Shown piece by piece: positions 30,740 to 37,216 of a stretch of 37,424 nt of DNA. Both the position numbers and the translations under genes were made by a program. This DNA is from a virus, in IMG/VR virus record IMGVR_UViG_3300028392_000148, positions 1 to 37,424 of that record; one strand, given 5' to 3'. The notes under the pieces were generated by a model. The model ran no database searches and had not been told where the DNA came from. It saw only the letters and a program-made list of their open reading frames with translations. Every line of letters starts with the position of its first letter. Positions within the stretch are counted from its first letter, which is position 1.

Positions 30740-30981
30740 TCATAACTATCTGCACACTAGCCATCATCACGGTGGCATCAATCATCATTGCTATTCGCAG
30801 TCACATTAAGTCAGTCAAGTTCTTGAAGGCTGCCGACACGGTGATGGTGGATCTCAGCAAATCATTCATGGATGCTGGTCGCATCGGTGAGAAACATCGC
30901 ATCATCAGACTACTCAGAGATAACGGGATGCAGAGAGCATCTGACCTGATACTAAAGGAAGGCAAAACCAATGGCAAGTAA
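30736..30981 (+). CDS. TM plus helical protein (81 aa)
   Basis: A membrane helix (IITICTLAIITVASIIIAI) is followed by a cytoplasmic helical part with EKHRIIRLLRDNG and ASDLILK. It overlaps its neighbours by 4 and 11 bases. The function is unknown. Confidence 0.62.
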   Translation: MIITICTLAIITVASIIIAIRSHIKSVKFLKAADTVMVDLSKSFMDAGRIGEKHRIIRLLRDNGMQRASDLILKEGKTNGK

Positions 30982-31198
30982 AACAACAGATCAAGTGGGT
31001 GACATCTACCAGGCTGCAGCACAAGAGCAAATAAAGCGACTCATCGCTCAAGGTGTCAAAGAAGAGCGTAACCGTATAGAAGCGTGGCTGGCCAAGATGC
31101 TGTGCAAACCATACAGAGAAGCCGGTGTCTGTGATGACATCTACTGCCATGTCTATGATGAGCTACTCACAAAGCTAGATGAAGAGAGCAACAAGTGA
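30971..31198 (+). CDS. Small helical protein (75 aa)
   Basis: Helical, with QIKRLIAQGVKEERNRIEAWLAKML, one more E-x-x-R-I segment, then CKPYREAGVCDDIYC, a Cys-containing loop. It overlaps both neighbours. The function is unknown. Confidence 0.62.
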   Translation: MASKTTDQVGDIYQAAAQEQIKRLIAQGVKEERNRIEAWLAKMLCKPYREAGVCDDIYCHVYDELLTKLDEESNK

Positions 31199-31527
31199 GT
31201 GCTGAGAGAGTCAGAGAATTCTATCGCCGTCAGGGTGAGAGCAGACAGAGAGCAGCCACTATCCAGCGACTATCTGAGATTGCAGATAACTGGGAGAAGA
31301 CTGGCTATAGCAAGTCAGCCGATGCTATTCGCACCGCCATTCTAGAAGTGGGCAAGGTTGAAGCCGATGTGGAGATAGATCAGGCACATCATGAAGCCTG
31401 GTCTGCTGGTAAGAAACATGAGCGTGAACGCATCATCAAACTGTTAAACCCAGAACACACTAACCATGGGCCAGCGATACTGCTGTTGGAGCGACTCATC
31501 AAACTGATCAGAGATACAGCCAAATGA
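31195..31527 (+). CDS. Helical protein (110 aa) with two R-I-x-x-L-L segments
   Basis: It starts at GTG 31195 (overlapping TGA). The sequence has RAATIQRLSEIADNWE and KKHERERIIKLLN, which look like two copies of the shared segment, so this may be a duplicated or fused micro-protein. The function is unknown. Confidence 0.62.
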   Translation: MSAERVREFYRRQGESRQRAATIQRLSEIADNWEKTGYSKSADAIRTAILEVGKVEADVEIDQAHHEAWSAGKKHERERIIKLLNPEHTNHGPAILLLERLIKLIRDTAK

Positions 31528-31661
31528 GTAAACGCACCACACTCAAGAAGAGAGCCATCCGGAAACTCAAGAAACTCATTGCACTACTGGATGAGCAACA
31601 GATGGTGGAGCTCAAAGAGAAACTAGAGAACGGCAAAGATGTCAAAACCACTAACCGATAA
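31524..31661 (+). CDS. Basic helical micro-protein (45 aa)
   Basis: ATG 31524 overlaps the preceding stop as ATGA and encodes 45 aa: TTLKKRAIRKLKKLIALLDEQ, then QMVELKEKLENGKD. Very Lys-rich at the start, so it may bind nucleic acid. It overlaps the next gene by 23 bases. Confidence 0.55.
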   Translation: MSKRTTLKKRAIRKLKKLIALLDEQQMVELKEKLENGKDVKTTNR

Positions 31662-31818
31662 AGAAGTGCTGAAACAGGCCGCTATCATCATCATCTCCGG
31701 CATGATCCTGGCTGGAGTGATTTGGATGGCAACCGTGTTACAGACAAGAAACTGTTGGGATCAATGGCATACTGAATCAGATGCTATCCAGCATTGCGAA
31801 AACCACAACACAAATTAG
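31639..31818 (+). CDS. Single-TM protein with Cys-containing outer tail (59 aa)
   Basis: ATG 31639 opens 59 codons: a short charged start, a membrane helix (AAIIIISGMILAGVIWMATV), then a tail with RNCWDQWHTESDAIQHCEN. Two Cys in the tail could form a disulphide outside the membrane. It is followed by TAG and the groES leader. The function is unknown. Confidence 0.58.
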   Translation: MSKPLTDKEVLKQAAIIIISGMILAGVIWMATVLQTRNCWDQWHTESDAIQHCENHNTN

Positions 31819-31827
31819 GAAGGCAAC

Positions 31828-32100
31828 ATGACCACAATCAAACCAATCAGCGAAGACCTAGTGATAGCTCAAGTTGAACAGGCAGACAACAAGACCGACT
31901 CAGGTATCATCCTGCCTGATGCTGCTGTGCAAAGACCACAGTATGCGACAGTCATCGCAGTATCAGATGACCACACCAAGGTCACACCAGGTGACATCAT
32001 CCTGATCAGGAAGCACTCAGGCACAGAAATCACTCACGATGGTGAGAACTATCTTGTGCTACACATCAACGAAATCCTAGCTCTAACAGGGAAGGCATAA
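31828..32100 (+). CDS. GroES-like co-chaperonin
   Basis: This 90-aa protein fits the GroES pattern over its whole length: IKPISEDLVIAQVEQADNKT, then SGIILPDAA (start of the mobile loop region), a central VIAVSDDHTKVTPGDIILI, HSGTEITHDGENYLVL and INEILAL at the end. GroES caps GroEL. Phage co-chaperonins (such as T4 gp31) replace host GroES to fold capsid proteins. AGGAAGG precedes ATG 31828. There is no GroEL gene here, so it would work with host GroEL. Confidence 0.88.
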   Translation: MTTIKPISEDLVIAQVEQADNKTDSGIILPDAAVQRPQYATVIAVSDDHTKVTPGDIILIRKHSGTEITHDGENYLVLHINEILALTGKA

Positions 32101-32102
32101 CC

Positions 32103-32459
32103 ATGAGCGAATACACCGTGCTGTCTGGCACAGCATACAAAGTGACAGCCGACACCACAGAACAGGCCGTAGATAACTTCTTCGCATACTACAACGGTGG
32201 TGACTGCCATTGTGGTCTGCCACAATACTCAGACATACCAGAGTATCTTGGTGACTTCTGTGAGTGTGTGACAGAAGGCGAAGTGCTGACACAGGTCATT
32301 GACACAGAGAGTGGGTCAGCCATCGGAGATGATCTGCTCACAGCATTGAAGACCTGGGCTGATGACTCATCGGCAGGTGTTGAAGAAAGAGCCACACGCC
32401 GTGCAGGATACGCCATAGCATTTGAGATCATAAATGGCGAACCACCTGCTCAAGATTAG
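32103..32459 (+). CDS. Hypothetical protein (118 aa)
   Basis: It starts two bases after groES. Opens with YTVLSGTAYKVTADTTEQA, then a Gly/Cys segment (GGDCHCGLPQYSD; GDFCECVTEGE) and an acidic C-terminal half. Four Cys in two pairs could bind a metal. It may be co-translated with groES; no family recognised. Confidence 0.65.
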   Translation: MSEYTVLSGTAYKVTADTTEQAVDNFFAYYNGGDCHCGLPQYSDIPEYLGDFCECVTEGEVLTQVIDTESGSAIGDDLLTALKTWADDSSAGVEERATRRAGYAIAFEIINGEPPAQD

Positions 32460-32892
32460 AGTGCCTTTAGAAGCCAAACCACAAGGCTCAAAGACAGCAT
32501 TCAAAACAGCACAAGGCAGAGTAGTGCTAGTTGAAGCATCCAAGGGCCTGAAACAGACTCGCTCACAAACATCCACATGGATCAGAGCTGAAGCAGTCAG
32601 GCAAGGCTGGCAGACACTACCTAAAGACACACCCGTAGGCATCATGATCATCTTCCGGATGACCAGACCTAAGACGGTGACCAGAGAACATCACACAGTC
32701 AAACCTGACACGGACAAGATGGTCAGGTTCACTCTAGATGCTGTCACCGATGCAGGTAACATCTGGGCCGATGATCAGCAGGTCACACTCATCCACGCTG
32801 TCAAGCAGTATGTGCAGCCAAACGAAGAACCATCAATACACCTACAAATCTGGGAGAAACCAAATGCTCAACTTCAAATTCAAGACACATGA
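32434..32892 (+). CDS. RusA-family Holliday junction resolvase
   Basis: This 152-aa protein has the RusA core: KPDTDKMVRFTLDAV (D92, D94 and D102) and IWADDQQVTLIHAVKQY (D113, D114), the acidic residues that bind Mg in this family, plus a PQGSK near the start. It resolves branched DNA during recombination and packaging. It overlaps the 118-aa gene by 26 bases and whiB by 29. Confidence 0.88.
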   Translation: MANHLLKIRVPLEAKPQGSKTAFKTAQGRVVLVEASKGLKQTRSQTSTWIRAEAVRQGWQTLPKDTPVGIMIIFRMTRPKTVTREHHTVKPDTDKMVRFTLDAVTDAGNIWADDQQVTLIHAVKQYVQPNEEPSIHLQIWEKPNAQLQIQDT

Positions 32893-33109
32893 TGAGAACG
32901 GCAAAATCATCGCCATCTGTGCCACACCATGGATTGACCCTGAAATCTTCTTCAACCCACTCACCGTGCAGAAAGCCATAGAGATCTGTGACCAATGTCC
33001 AGTCAAAAGGCTGTGCTTTGAAGAGTCCATAGAGAACCGAGAGCCACACGGTGTCTGGGGTGGTGTGTCCGAAGTGGATAGACAGAAGATACTGAAAAGA
33101 CTAAACTAG
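32864..33109 (+). CDS. WhiB-like iron-sulphur transcription factor
   Basis: I chose ATG 32864, with GGGAG upstream, over longer in-frame starts. The 81-aa protein has the four WhiB cysteines (C19, C42, C45, C51; CDQCPVKRLC) and the GVWGG turn at 63-67, then a basic helix (VDRQKILKRL). WhiB proteins occur only in actinobacteria and their phages. They bind the host sigma factor and redirect transcription. This is the best clue to the host and the likely switch of phage or host promoters. Confidence 0.9.
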   Translation: MLNFKFKTHDENGKIIAICATPWIDPEIFFNPLTVQKAIEICDQCPVKRLCFEESIENREPHGVWGGVSEVDRQKILKRLN

Positions 33110-33149
33110 AAACACATAGCGAGATACTCGCACAACAGGAAGGCAACAA

Positions 33150-33560
33150 ATGGCATCTATCAGCGTAAAAGGCACAGCAGAACGCATCTTCTTCGGCGGA
33201 TGTGGCGTGGATGTGACCGAGAAATCAATGAACGCAAACGGTGAACTAGTCACCAGAAGATACACAGCATGGTTCACAGAGCCGGTGACCTTTACAGAAG
33301 GCACATCTGGCAAGTTCTCTGGACTACTATCACTCAAGATTGAAGACTGGACAGACAAAGAAGGCCAAGTCAAACTGGACATGAATGGCAAGCCTGGTCG
33401 CAGTATCAAAGTGTCCATCAACAACTGCAAGTTCTCTGAGCTCACACTAACTGATCCGCTGAAAGTCGCAGACCAGCAGATTGCAGATCAGCGAACATCA
33501 GCGACAACCAACTCATGGACAGCACCTATGACTGACCTGAGTGACAGCACACCATTCTGA
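33150..33560 (+). CDS. Single-stranded-DNA-binding-like protein
   Basis: This 136-aa protein has an OB-like beta pattern (SVKGTAERIFFGGCGVDVTE; SGKFSGLLSLKIEDWTDKEG) and ends in an acidic Ser/Asp tip DLSDSTPF, like the tip of SSB that recruits partners. AGGAAGG precedes ATG 33150. The position beside rusA and whiB in a recombination operon supports it. The family is not certain without a profile search. Confidence 0.6.
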   Translation: MASISVKGTAERIFFGGCGVDVTEKSMNANGELVTRRYTAWFTEPVTFTEGTSGKFSGLLSLKIEDWTDKEGQVKLDMNGKPGRSIKVSINNCKFSELTLTDPLKVADQQIADQRTSATTNSWTAPMTDLSDSTPF

Positions 33561-34720
33561 TGCAAGTAGAGAAGATAGCCATCAAGGATCTCACACCAGA
33601 TCCTGAGAACGCTCGCACACATGACAGCAAGAACCTGAAAGCCATAGCAGGATCACTAGAGCAGTTCGGCCAGCGTAAACCCATCGTAATCACATCAAAT
33701 GGTGTCATAATCGCCGGAAATGGCACAGTAAGAGCAGCAAAAGAGCTCGGATGGACACACATAGATGCCACACGGCTACCAGAAGACTGGACAACAGACA
33801 AAGCCAAAGCCTACGCTCTAGCAGACAACCGAACAGCAGAACTCGCAGACTGGGATCCCAAAATTCTGGCAGACCAACTCATAGACCTAGACAGCATGGG
33901 ATGGGATGTTTCATCATTCGGCTTTGACGAAATCAACCCACTCATAGACCCTAGTGAAGACGATGACAAGCCACTCACATTTGATGAAGAAGAACCAACC
34001 ACCAAACCAGGTGACCTATGGCAAATCGGTTCACATCGCATCCTATGTGGTGACTCACAAGACATCCTAAATCTTGATCGCATAACAGCAGGACTCACAG
34101 TTGGATGCATTGTCACAGATCCACCGTATGGAATAGATGTCCACACAGATTGGGCATCAATAGCAAATGACATCAACAAAGGCTACGCCTACAAGAAAGT
34201 CGCAAATGACGATGTGCCATTTGATGCGACACTATTCAGAACATACTTCAGAGATGTGCAAGAACAATTCTGGTTCGGAGCTAACTACTACATTCGCACA
34301 CTCACAGACAAAGACCTAAGCGGATCCTGGCTGGTCTGGGATAAGAGAACCATAGAAGTCCTAGACAACCTACTGGGATCAGGATTTGAATTATGTTGGT
34401 CAGCAACACCACACAAACAAGACATACTCAGATACCTGTGGGCTGGATTCCAAGCTAGAGAACGAGATGGCAAACGCATTCATCCAACTCAGAAGCCGGT
34501 AGCGATGCTAAGTGAAATCCTAGAACGATGGACTAAAGAAGGGGCAGTCATCGTTGACCCATTCGCAGGATCAGGTTCAACACTAGTTGCAGCAGCAAGA
34601 ACTAATCGCATAGGCATAGGGATAGAACTAGATCCCTTCTATGTAGATAAGATTGTAGAAAGACTAGAGAAAGCAACAGGCCTAAAAGCCACACTACTCA
34701 CCACACCAGACATCAATTAG
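33560..34720 (+). CDS. ParB-domain DNA methyltransferase (DPPY type)
   Basis: This 386-aa protein has an N-terminal ParB-like domain (residues about 1-90: DLTPDPENARTH, VIIAGNGTVRAAKELGW), then an N6-adenine/N4-cytosine methylase: VTDPPYG (D187-Y190), HPTQKP (about 307), DPFAGSGSTLVAA (about 332). Such ParB-methylase fusions are frequent in phages. The start overlaps the SSB-like stop (TGATG). It would methylate phage DNA, perhaps for restriction escape or packaging control. It lies directly before the terminases. Confidence 0.9.
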   Translation: MQVEKIAIKDLTPDPENARTHDSKNLKAIAGSLEQFGQRKPIVITSNGVIIAGNGTVRAAKELGWTHIDATRLPEDWTTDKAKAYALADNRTAELADWDPKILADQLIDLDSMGWDVSSFGFDEINPLIDPSEDDDKPLTFDEEEPTTKPGDLWQIGSHRILCGDSQDILNLDRITAGLTVGCIVTDPPYGIDVHTDWASIANDINKGYAYKKVANDDVPFDATLFRTYFRDVQEQFWFGANYYIRTLTDKDLSGSWLVWDKRTIEVLDNLLGSGFELCWSATPHKQDILRYLWAGFQARERDGKRIHPTQKPVAMLSEILERWTKEGAVIVDPFAGSGSTLVAAARTNRIGIGIELDPFYVDKIVERLEKATGLKATLLTTPDIN

Positions 34721-34729
34721 GCTGTAACT

Positions 34730-35185
34730 ATGGCAAGACCTAGAAACAGACCACCAAAGCCTGAAGTGCTGGCGAAAGAAGCCGAAGTAGTCAAACTCAG
34801 GCGTGGCGGATTAACCTGGGATCTCATCGCCAAACAGGTTGGCTACAAGCATGGATCATCAGCACAAGATGCTTATGTCAGAGCCAGCCAACGCATAGTC
34901 AGAGATGACATAGAAGCCATCCGAAAGATGGAAGAAGACCGGCTAGACATGGCTCAAGCCAGCATCTGGTCTAAAGTGATGCAAGGTGAACTCACAGCCA
35001 TCAACACATTCCTTCGTATCCAAGAACGCCGTGCCAAACTTTTGGGGCTAGACCAGCCACTCAAACAACAGATTGAAGTGACCAACTATGACGGTGACAC
35101 CATTGATGCAGAAGTCCGAAGACTCGTTGAACTCCTTGATAGCAGCTCGCAGAGTGAAATGGACTCATCTCCAAGCCAGAGCTAA
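34730..35185 (+). CDS. Terminase small subunit
   Basis: This 151-aa protein opens with a basic Pro-rich segment, then an HTH (about residues 27-45: GGLTWDLIAKQVGYKHGSS), a helical oligomerisation part (DIEAIRKMEEDRLDMAQASIWSKVM), and a polar Ser-rich end. This is the form of TerS proteins, which bind the packaging site and load the large subunit. It overlaps terL in another frame by about 30-100 bases depending on the terL start. Confidence 0.82.
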   Translation: MARPRNRPPKPEVLAKEAEVVKLRRGGLTWDLIAKQVGYKHGSSAQDAYVRASQRIVRDDIEAIRKMEEDRLDMAQASIWSKVMQGELTAINTFLRIQERRAKLLGLDQPLKQQIEVTNYDGDTIDAEVRRLVELLDSSSQSEMDSSPSQS

Positions 35186-36431
35186 CCAGATACCATCTGA
35201 CGGTGACTGGCGTGTGTGGCTACTGCTGGCTGGCCGTGGATTCGGTAAGACCAGATCTGCTGCTGAATGGCTTGCTTTTGAAGCATCTCGGAAACGCAAC
35301 ACCAGGTGGGCGATAGTCGCACCAACATTTGCTGATGCTAGAGATACCTGTGCCGAAGGTGTGTCAGGTGTAGTGCAGATCCTGAGAGAGTATGGGACAC
35401 TCAAAGACTACAACCGGTCTATCGGTGAGATAGTGCTGACCAACAAGAGTCGCATCAAACTCTATTCTGGTGAAGAACCTAACCGGCTTCGTGGGCCACA
35501 GTTCCATGGTGGCTGGTTTGATGAGCTCGCATCATTCAAGTATGCAGATGCATGGGATCAATACCAGTTCGGCCTACGCTTAGGTGACAGACCACAGACC
35601 GTGGTCACAACCACACCTAGACCAGTCAAACTAATCAAAGACCTGGTGGCTAGAGAAGGCATAGAGATTGTCCGTGGATCAACATTTGATAACGCCAAGA
35701 ATCTCGCTGAAACAGCACTCGCTGAAATGCGACTCAGGTATGAAGGCACTCGCCTAGGTAGGCAAGAGCTATACGGTGAAATTGTTGATGATGTGGATGG
35801 AGCGTTATGGACTCACGCCATCATAGATCAAGAGCGTGTCACAGAGTATCCACCACTCATGCGAATCGTTGTAGCGATAGACCCTGCCGTAACATCAGGT
35901 GACCAGTCAGATGAAACAGGTATTGTGGTCGCTGGCATGACTAGTGACGGCCACTACTATGTGCTGAAAGACTTAACTCTGAGAGCATCACCAGAGAAAT
36001 GGGCGAGAGTAGCAGTCCAGGCTTTCCACGACTACAACGCTGATCGTGTCATCGGTGAAACCAACAATGGTGGTGACATGATAGAACTTCTGCTCAGGCA
36101 AGTAGATGCTAGTGTGCCATACAAGAAGGTGACAGCCACTAGGGGCAAACTGGTGAGAGCCGAACCGGTAGCAGCATTGTATGAACAGCGTAGAGCTCAC
36201 CATGTCGGCCTGTTTCCAGAACTAGAAGATCAGATGTGCAACTACACGCCTGACTCAAACACTTCACCTGACCGTATGGATGCGATGGTGTGGGCTATGC
36301 ATGAGCTAATGGAATCACAGTCCAGTATTATGGGTTTAGCATCACTAGCGAAATTCTGTCCATCATGTAGGATGCCGATCACTCGGTCTGCGACTATCTG
36401 CACTTACTGCTCAACACCTTTGGAGAACTAA
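35088..36431 (+). CDS. Terminase large subunit with C-terminal zinc ribbon
   Basis: This 447-aa protein (from ATG 35088; ATG 35106 or GTG 35154 are possible) is the packaging motor. It has Walker A AGRGFGKTRSA (about residues 48-58), Walker B WFDELA (about 143), and the nuclease Asp in VAIDPAVTSGDQSDE (about 264-278), followed by a further nuclease region. After the usual end, residues 424-441 form a zinc-ribbon-like tail (C424, C427, C438, C441), which I do not recall from typical TerL proteins. It is followed by the adhesin gene (TAATG). Confidence 0.92.
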   Translation: MTVTPLMQKSEDSLNSLIAARRVKWTHLQARANQIPSDGDWRVWLLLAGRGFGKTRSAAEWLAFEASRKRNTRWAIVAPTFADARDTCAEGVSGVVQILREYGTLKDYNRSIGEIVLTNKSRIKLYSGEEPNRLRGPQFHGGWFDELASFKYADAWDQYQFGLRLGDRPQTVVTTTPRPVKLIKDLVAREGIEIVRGSTFDNAKNLAETALAEMRLRYEGTRLGRQELYGEIVDDVDGALWTHAIIDQERVTEYPPLMRIVVAIDPAVTSGDQSDETGIVVAGMTSDGHYYVLKDLTLRASPEKWARVAVQAFHDYNADRVIGETNNGGDMIELLLRQVDASVPYKKVTATRGKLVRAEPVAALYEQRRAHHVGLFPELEDQMCNYTPDSNTSPDRMDAMVWAMHELMESQSSIMGLASLAKFCPSCRMPITRSATICTYCSTPLEN

Positions 36432-36641
36432 TGGCTTTCATAAATCTGCCACCTAGTTTGCAGGGCATTATCTCTAGCATTGAGAACAGGCTGGCCAAGT
36501 TGGAGTTGGGGAAACGCTTTACTTTTCCGAATGTGTCTTCTGATCCGGCTAACCCTAGGAAGGGAGATGCCTGGCTGAATGTGACTAGTAATACACCTAA
36601 GTATGTGGATGCGACTGGCTCAGTTAGCACATTCGGTGGTG
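36270..36641 (+). repeat. Second copy of the left end overlap
   Basis: Matches 1-372 with offset 36269, as described there. It includes the terL end and the conserved N-terminal part of the adhesin gene. The substitutions between copies are mostly silent (for example AAC/AAT, ATC/ATT), with a few amino-acid changes (Asn to Ser, Ala to Ser). Confidence 0.85.
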
Positions 36642-37216
36642 GTGGATCAGCTGCACTAACGCCAAGATTCAAGACTGGCTATTACTACACCTATTTAGGT
36701 GCAGATGGAAGTGGTGGAACTTTAGCCGCAGCCACATTGAATGTTCTGTATCTGCAACCGTTCTATGTTGGTGCTAGTGCGACAGCCACAAAGATGGCCA
36801 CTTATGTTGTAACAACTGCGACAAGCGGTGTGATGCGATTAGGTATCTACAACAATTCTGCTTCTGAAGACTACCCAGGCACTCTACTGCTAGATGCTGG
36901 CACAGTATCAACAGCGACAGTCGGAACTAAAATCATCACTATCAGTCAGCCGTTATCGCAAGGGCTTTACTGGCTCGCTTATCTTTCCACAACAGGATCA
37001 CCATCTCTGCTTGGTTTCAACAATGTGACTGGTGCAGGTGGTGGTGGTGGAGCAGCACCAAACACAACAATGATGCCAGCGTTTGCGAGCTCGCTATTCA
37101 CTTCAACTGCTAACGCTCTAGCATGGACTCTATCGGGACAGACTTCATTCCCAGCAACATTCACAGGGACAACATTAAACAGCTCAAACACAGGCACGAT
37201 ATGGGTAGGTTTCTGA
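36431..37216 (+). CDS. Adhesin-like / putative receptor-binding virion protein, allele B
   Basis: This 261-aa protein is the counterpart of the gene at 162-998. The first 70 or so residues differ at only a few positions; then the linker changes (GGGGSAALTP) and the C-terminal domain differs strongly while keeping scattered matches (RLGIYNNSASEDYPG, LLDAGTVS, and a WVGF/WLGF end). It also has a Gly-rich loop (GAGGGGGAAP). Codon and base use resemble the rest of the phage more than allele A does. Host range would be its likely effect. Confidence 0.6.
   Translation: MAFINLPPSLQGIISSIENRLAKLELGKRFTFPNVSSDPANPRKGDAWLNVTSNTPKYVDATGSVSTFGGGGSAALTPRFKTGYYYTYLGADGSGGTLAAATLNVLYLQPFYVGASATATKMATYVVTTATSGVMRLGIYNNSASEDYPGTLLLDAGTVSTATVGTKIITISQPLSQGLYWLAYLSTTGSPSLLGFNNVTGAGGGGGAAPNTTMMPAFASSLFTSTANALAWTLSGQTSFPATFTGTTLNSSNTGTIWVGF

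Noticed and set aside
20062-33109. Lysogeny module (integrase, excisionase, immunity repressor, attP)
   Set aside because: No tyrosine or serine recombinase motif appears in any frame, and the HTH proteins lack a repressor-like partner arrangement; a temperate lifestyle is not supported.
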